Below are positions 13,545 through 15,023 of a DNA stretch of 15,023 nt, piece after piece. The DNA is from JBQCHF01 sp051953655 (GTDB lineage: Bacteria > Actinomycetota > Actinomycetes > Motilibacterales > Motilibacteraceae). Where the stretch lies: NCBI GenBank assembly GCA_051953655.1, contig JBQCIO010000154.1:1-15023 (forward strand), written 5' to 3'. Made by a program: the position numbers and the translations under genes. Under the pieces are notes generated by a model. The model searched no databases. It was not told the DNA's origin and was given only the letters and a program-made list of their open reading frames with translations. How positions within the stretch are numbered: position 1 is the first letter of the stretch; each line of letters opens with the position of its first letter.

Positions 13545-14285
13545 GTGCTGGTCGACGCCGACGCTGCAGCCGTCCTCGTGCAGCAGGTGCTCGCCCTGGC
13601 CGCCCAGGTGTTCGCCGGCGTCGACGCGCTGCGCCTCGCCACCGTCGACGCCTTCACCGGCGCGCTGCCCGCACGGCCGGATCGGGCCGGGCTTGCGGGG
13701 CTCGAGCCGCTGGCCCGTCTCGCACTGACCACGCCGGACGAGCTGGTGGTCGGGGCCGGCTTCGTCGCCGCCCCGGGTGCGCTCGCCGACGCCGAGCACT
13801 GGCTGGAGTGGTGGACGCGCGGCGACGTCGTCGACGGCGCGGTGCGCGTGGAACGGCTCGCCGTGGTCACCGACCCGGCCGCCCCGGACTTCCGGGACTG
13901 GACCACGCTGCCGTGGTACTCCGTGCCGGAGCAGACCGGGCAGCAGCACGTCACCGGCCCCTACGTCGACTACCTCTGCACCGACGACTACACGCTCACC
14001 TTCACCATGCCGGTCCTGGCCGCCGGCCGGTTCGTCGGCGTCACCGGCGCCGACGTCTACGCGCGGACGGTGGAGCGCCGGCTGAGCGAGGCGCTGCGGG
14101 AGGTGCCCGAGCCGGCGGCGATCGTCAACGCGCAGGGTCGCGTGGTGGCCGGCAACGAGGACGCCCCGGTCACCGGCGACCTGCTGCGCGCGGTGGCCGC
14201 CGCCTGGTCCGGCACCGCCCCGGAAGGCGGGCTGCGGCTGCACCGCTGCGGGGACCTGCCACTGGCCGTCGCGGTCGGCGTCTGA
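13545..14285 (+). CDS. Stand-alone soluble Cache (PDC-like) sensor-domain protein
   Basis: A 246-residue protein with one Cache-like sensor domain and no visible signal peptide, membrane helix or output domain. The core reads LPWYSVPEQTG (122-132), GPYVDYLCTDDYTLTFTMPV (138-157) and RFVGVTGADVY (162-172). The Trp124-Tyr125, Tyr140 and Asp170 positions recall ligand-contact residues of Cache domains in chemoreceptors. The N-terminal part (about 7-33) is a helix, and an EHWLEWW motif lies at 84-90. The GTG at 13545 is chosen because AGGAGGTGA (13529-13537), an almost full anti-16S match, lies 7 nt upstream. An in-frame ATG at 13482 overlaps the gntR stop codon and would add 21 residues. Co-transcribed with gntR; probably senses the same solute, though that is inference. 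Confidence 0.85.
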   Translation: MLVDADAAAVLVQQVLALAAQVFAGVDALRLATVDAFTGALPARPDRAGLAGLEPLARLALTTPDELVVGAGFVAAPGALADAEHWLEWWTRGDVVDGAVRVERLAVVTDPAAPDFRDWTTLPWYSVPEQTGQQHVTGPYVDYLCTDDYTLTFTMPVLAAGRFVGVTGADVYARTVERRLSEALREVPEPAAIVNAQGRVVAGNEDAPVTGDLLRAVAAAWSGTAPEGGLRLHRCGDLPLAVAVGV

Positions 14286-14305
14286 CGTCCTCGCCGGCAG
14301 AGCCC

Positions 14306-14311
14306 TACCGT
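14306..14311 (+). promoter_or_regulatory. Candidate -10 for a leaderless DUF2277 transcript
   Basis: TACCGT lies 7 nt before the ATG at 14319, the usual geometry of leaderless actinobacterial genes. CTGACG at 14282-14287, overlapping the Cache stop codon, is a possible -35 with an 18-nt spacer. No RBS precedes the ATG. Confidence 0.5.
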
Positions 14312-14318
14312 GGCGGCC

Positions 14319-14549
14319 ATGTGCCGCAGCATCCAGACCCTCCGGCCGCCGTTCGTCGACGACGCCTCCGACGAGCAGGTCCGCGCGGCCGCCCTGCAGT
14401 ACGTTCGGAAGATCAGCGGCTTCCGGGCGCCCAGCCGGGCCAACGCGCCGGCCTTCGACGCGGCCGTCGACGCGGTCGCGGAGGCGACCGCGCGGCTGCT
14501 GGCGTCGCTGGAGGTCCGGCCTGCGCCGGTGCAGGGTGGGTCGAGCTAG
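14319..14549 (+). CDS. DUF2277 family protein
   Basis: This 76-residue protein belongs to a widespread small family of unknown function. The signature MCRSIQTLRPPF at the N-terminus and ALQYVRKISGFRAPSRANAP in the middle (about 28-47) identify the family. The last third is an Ala-rich helix ending in RLLASLEVRP. The ATG at 14319 gives the invariant MCRSI start; an in-frame GTG three codons earlier is unlikely. It follows the Cache gene by 33 nt and appears to have its own leaderless promoter, so it need not share the transporter function. Confidence 0.92.
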   Translation: MCRSIQTLRPPFVDDASDEQVRAAALQYVRKISGFRAPSRANAPAFDAAVDAVAEATARLLASLEVRPAPVQGGSS

Positions 14550-14828
14550 CCGGGGTGCGGGCACGCGGGTGGTTGAACGGCGCTGGCGACGGGGGCAGCC
14601 CGACGCGGGGCAGCTCGCGCGGCCGACCGCGGCTCGACTGGAAGGCTGCTGCGCGACTCGCCAGCGTGTCGCACAACTCCGCTCCACTCGATGGCCCCTG
14701 ACTGGCGGCCGGCCGCCGAACGCCACCCGCCGCGGCGCTTCCGCCGTCGACAGCCGCTCTGACCCCGCGCGTCTGCAGCCGCGGAAGGACTCCACCGCAG
14801 CAGGTGCGGGCGCTGCTCCCCTCCCCGG
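14550..14828. other. 279-bp stretch without a recognisable gene
   Basis: Between the DUF2277 stop codon and the palindromic element I see no supported gene, RNA or promoter. Open frames on both strands here have composition typical of non-coding high-GC DNA and no recognisable domain. Confidence 0.5.
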
Positions 14829-14887
14829 TTCCATGCTTACCGCGACAGATCTGTCGCGGTAAGCATGGAAGGATCACGTCCCCGTGA
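14829..14887 (-). repeat. Composite palindromic element, copy 2 (inverted), with perfect 42-bp palindrome
   Basis: 14829-14870 is a perfect 42-bp palindrome: 14829-14849 is the exact complement of 14850-14870, with centre AGATCT. The companion hairpin TCACG/CGTGA (14874-14878/14883-14887) lies on the right side, because this copy is inverted relative to 4741-4799. The total of 59 bp and the internal spacing are identical in both copies. Flanking sequence is unrelated between the two sites. Confidence 0.92.
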
Positions 14888-14902
14888 CGCTTCTATGGCT
14901 TG

Positions 14903-15023
14903 TCAAGCCGCTTGGGCGGTCTTGGTGGGTGCCGGGGCGGGGATGGACTGTCTGGCTGTGCTGGTGGCTCGGGTGAGTTCGCGGTAGATATCGCGGGCGA
15001 GGTAGCGCTTGAGGCGGCGCAGC
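14903..15023 (-). mobile_element. 3' end of a probable IS110-family transposase gene (partial)
   Basis: The minus strand codes for the last 39 residues of a protein that starts beyond the window. It begins LRRLKRYLARDIYRELT and ends with an Ala/Pro/Thr-rich tail and TGA at 14903. The LKRYLAR-type helix near the C-terminus is what I associate with IS110-family transposases, which keep their C-terminal catalytic part close to a short element end. Only 15 nt lie between the stop codon and the palindromic element. Family assignment from 39 residues is tentative; it could be another transposase or a host gene. Confidence 0.55.

Overview
The window is very GC-rich DNA from an actinobacterium. The order bldC, conserved hypothetical, Leu/Val/Phe-type dehydrogenase (vdh), DUF3073 gene, purM, purF matches, as I recall it, the bldC-vdh-purM-purF block of Streptomyces. 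Here, however, bldC sits beside a chemotaxis kinase gene (cheA), so the host is probably a motile actinomycete. Geodermatophilaceae is my best guess; that is inference, not shown by the sequence.

Layout. (1) 1-1158, minus: 5' part of cheA, running off the window start, with a candidate sigma-28 type promoter. (2) 1335-1658, minus: terminator and bldC, a 68-aa MerR-like developmental regulator. (3) 1986-2831, minus: conserved actinobacterial hypothetical gene. (4) 2851-2922: tandem 22-bp repeats in a divergent intergenic region. (5) 3057-4154, plus: vdh, then a perfect 19-bp hairpin, then a DUF3073 gene (4394-4609). (6) 4610-4844: a convergent gap with three successive hairpins, including a copy of a 59-bp composite palindromic element. 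(7) 7934-4845, minus: small membrane protein, purF and purM in one tight operon, with purF and purM overlapping by 4 bp. (8) 12593-7994, minus: a spermidine/putrescine-type ABC importer operon in the order ATPase, lipoprotein binding protein, permease 1, permease 2. It starts from a promoter whose spacer holds an AT-rich palindrome and has a strong hairpin between the binding protein and permease 1. (9) 12709-14285, plus, divergent: a GntR/FadR-type regulator followed by a stand-alone Cache-domain protein. (10) 14319-14549, plus: a DUF2277 gene, probably leaderless. (11) 14829-15023: a perfect 42-bp palindrome (second copy of the 59-bp element, inverted) directly beside the 3' end of a probable IS110-family transposase that leaves the window.

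How the genes work together. purF and purM encode two steps of de novo purine synthesis and are probably translationally coupled. The GntR regulator, Cache protein and divergent importer look like a sense-regulate-import module for a polyamine-like or amino-compound solute. vdh feeds branched-chain amino acid catabolism. BldC and CheA belong to development and motility control.

The most unusual items are the repeated 59-bp double-hairpin element and its contact with an IS110-like end, the soluble Cache/GntR/importer module, and the CheA linker with a duplicated LGEILV-type motif.
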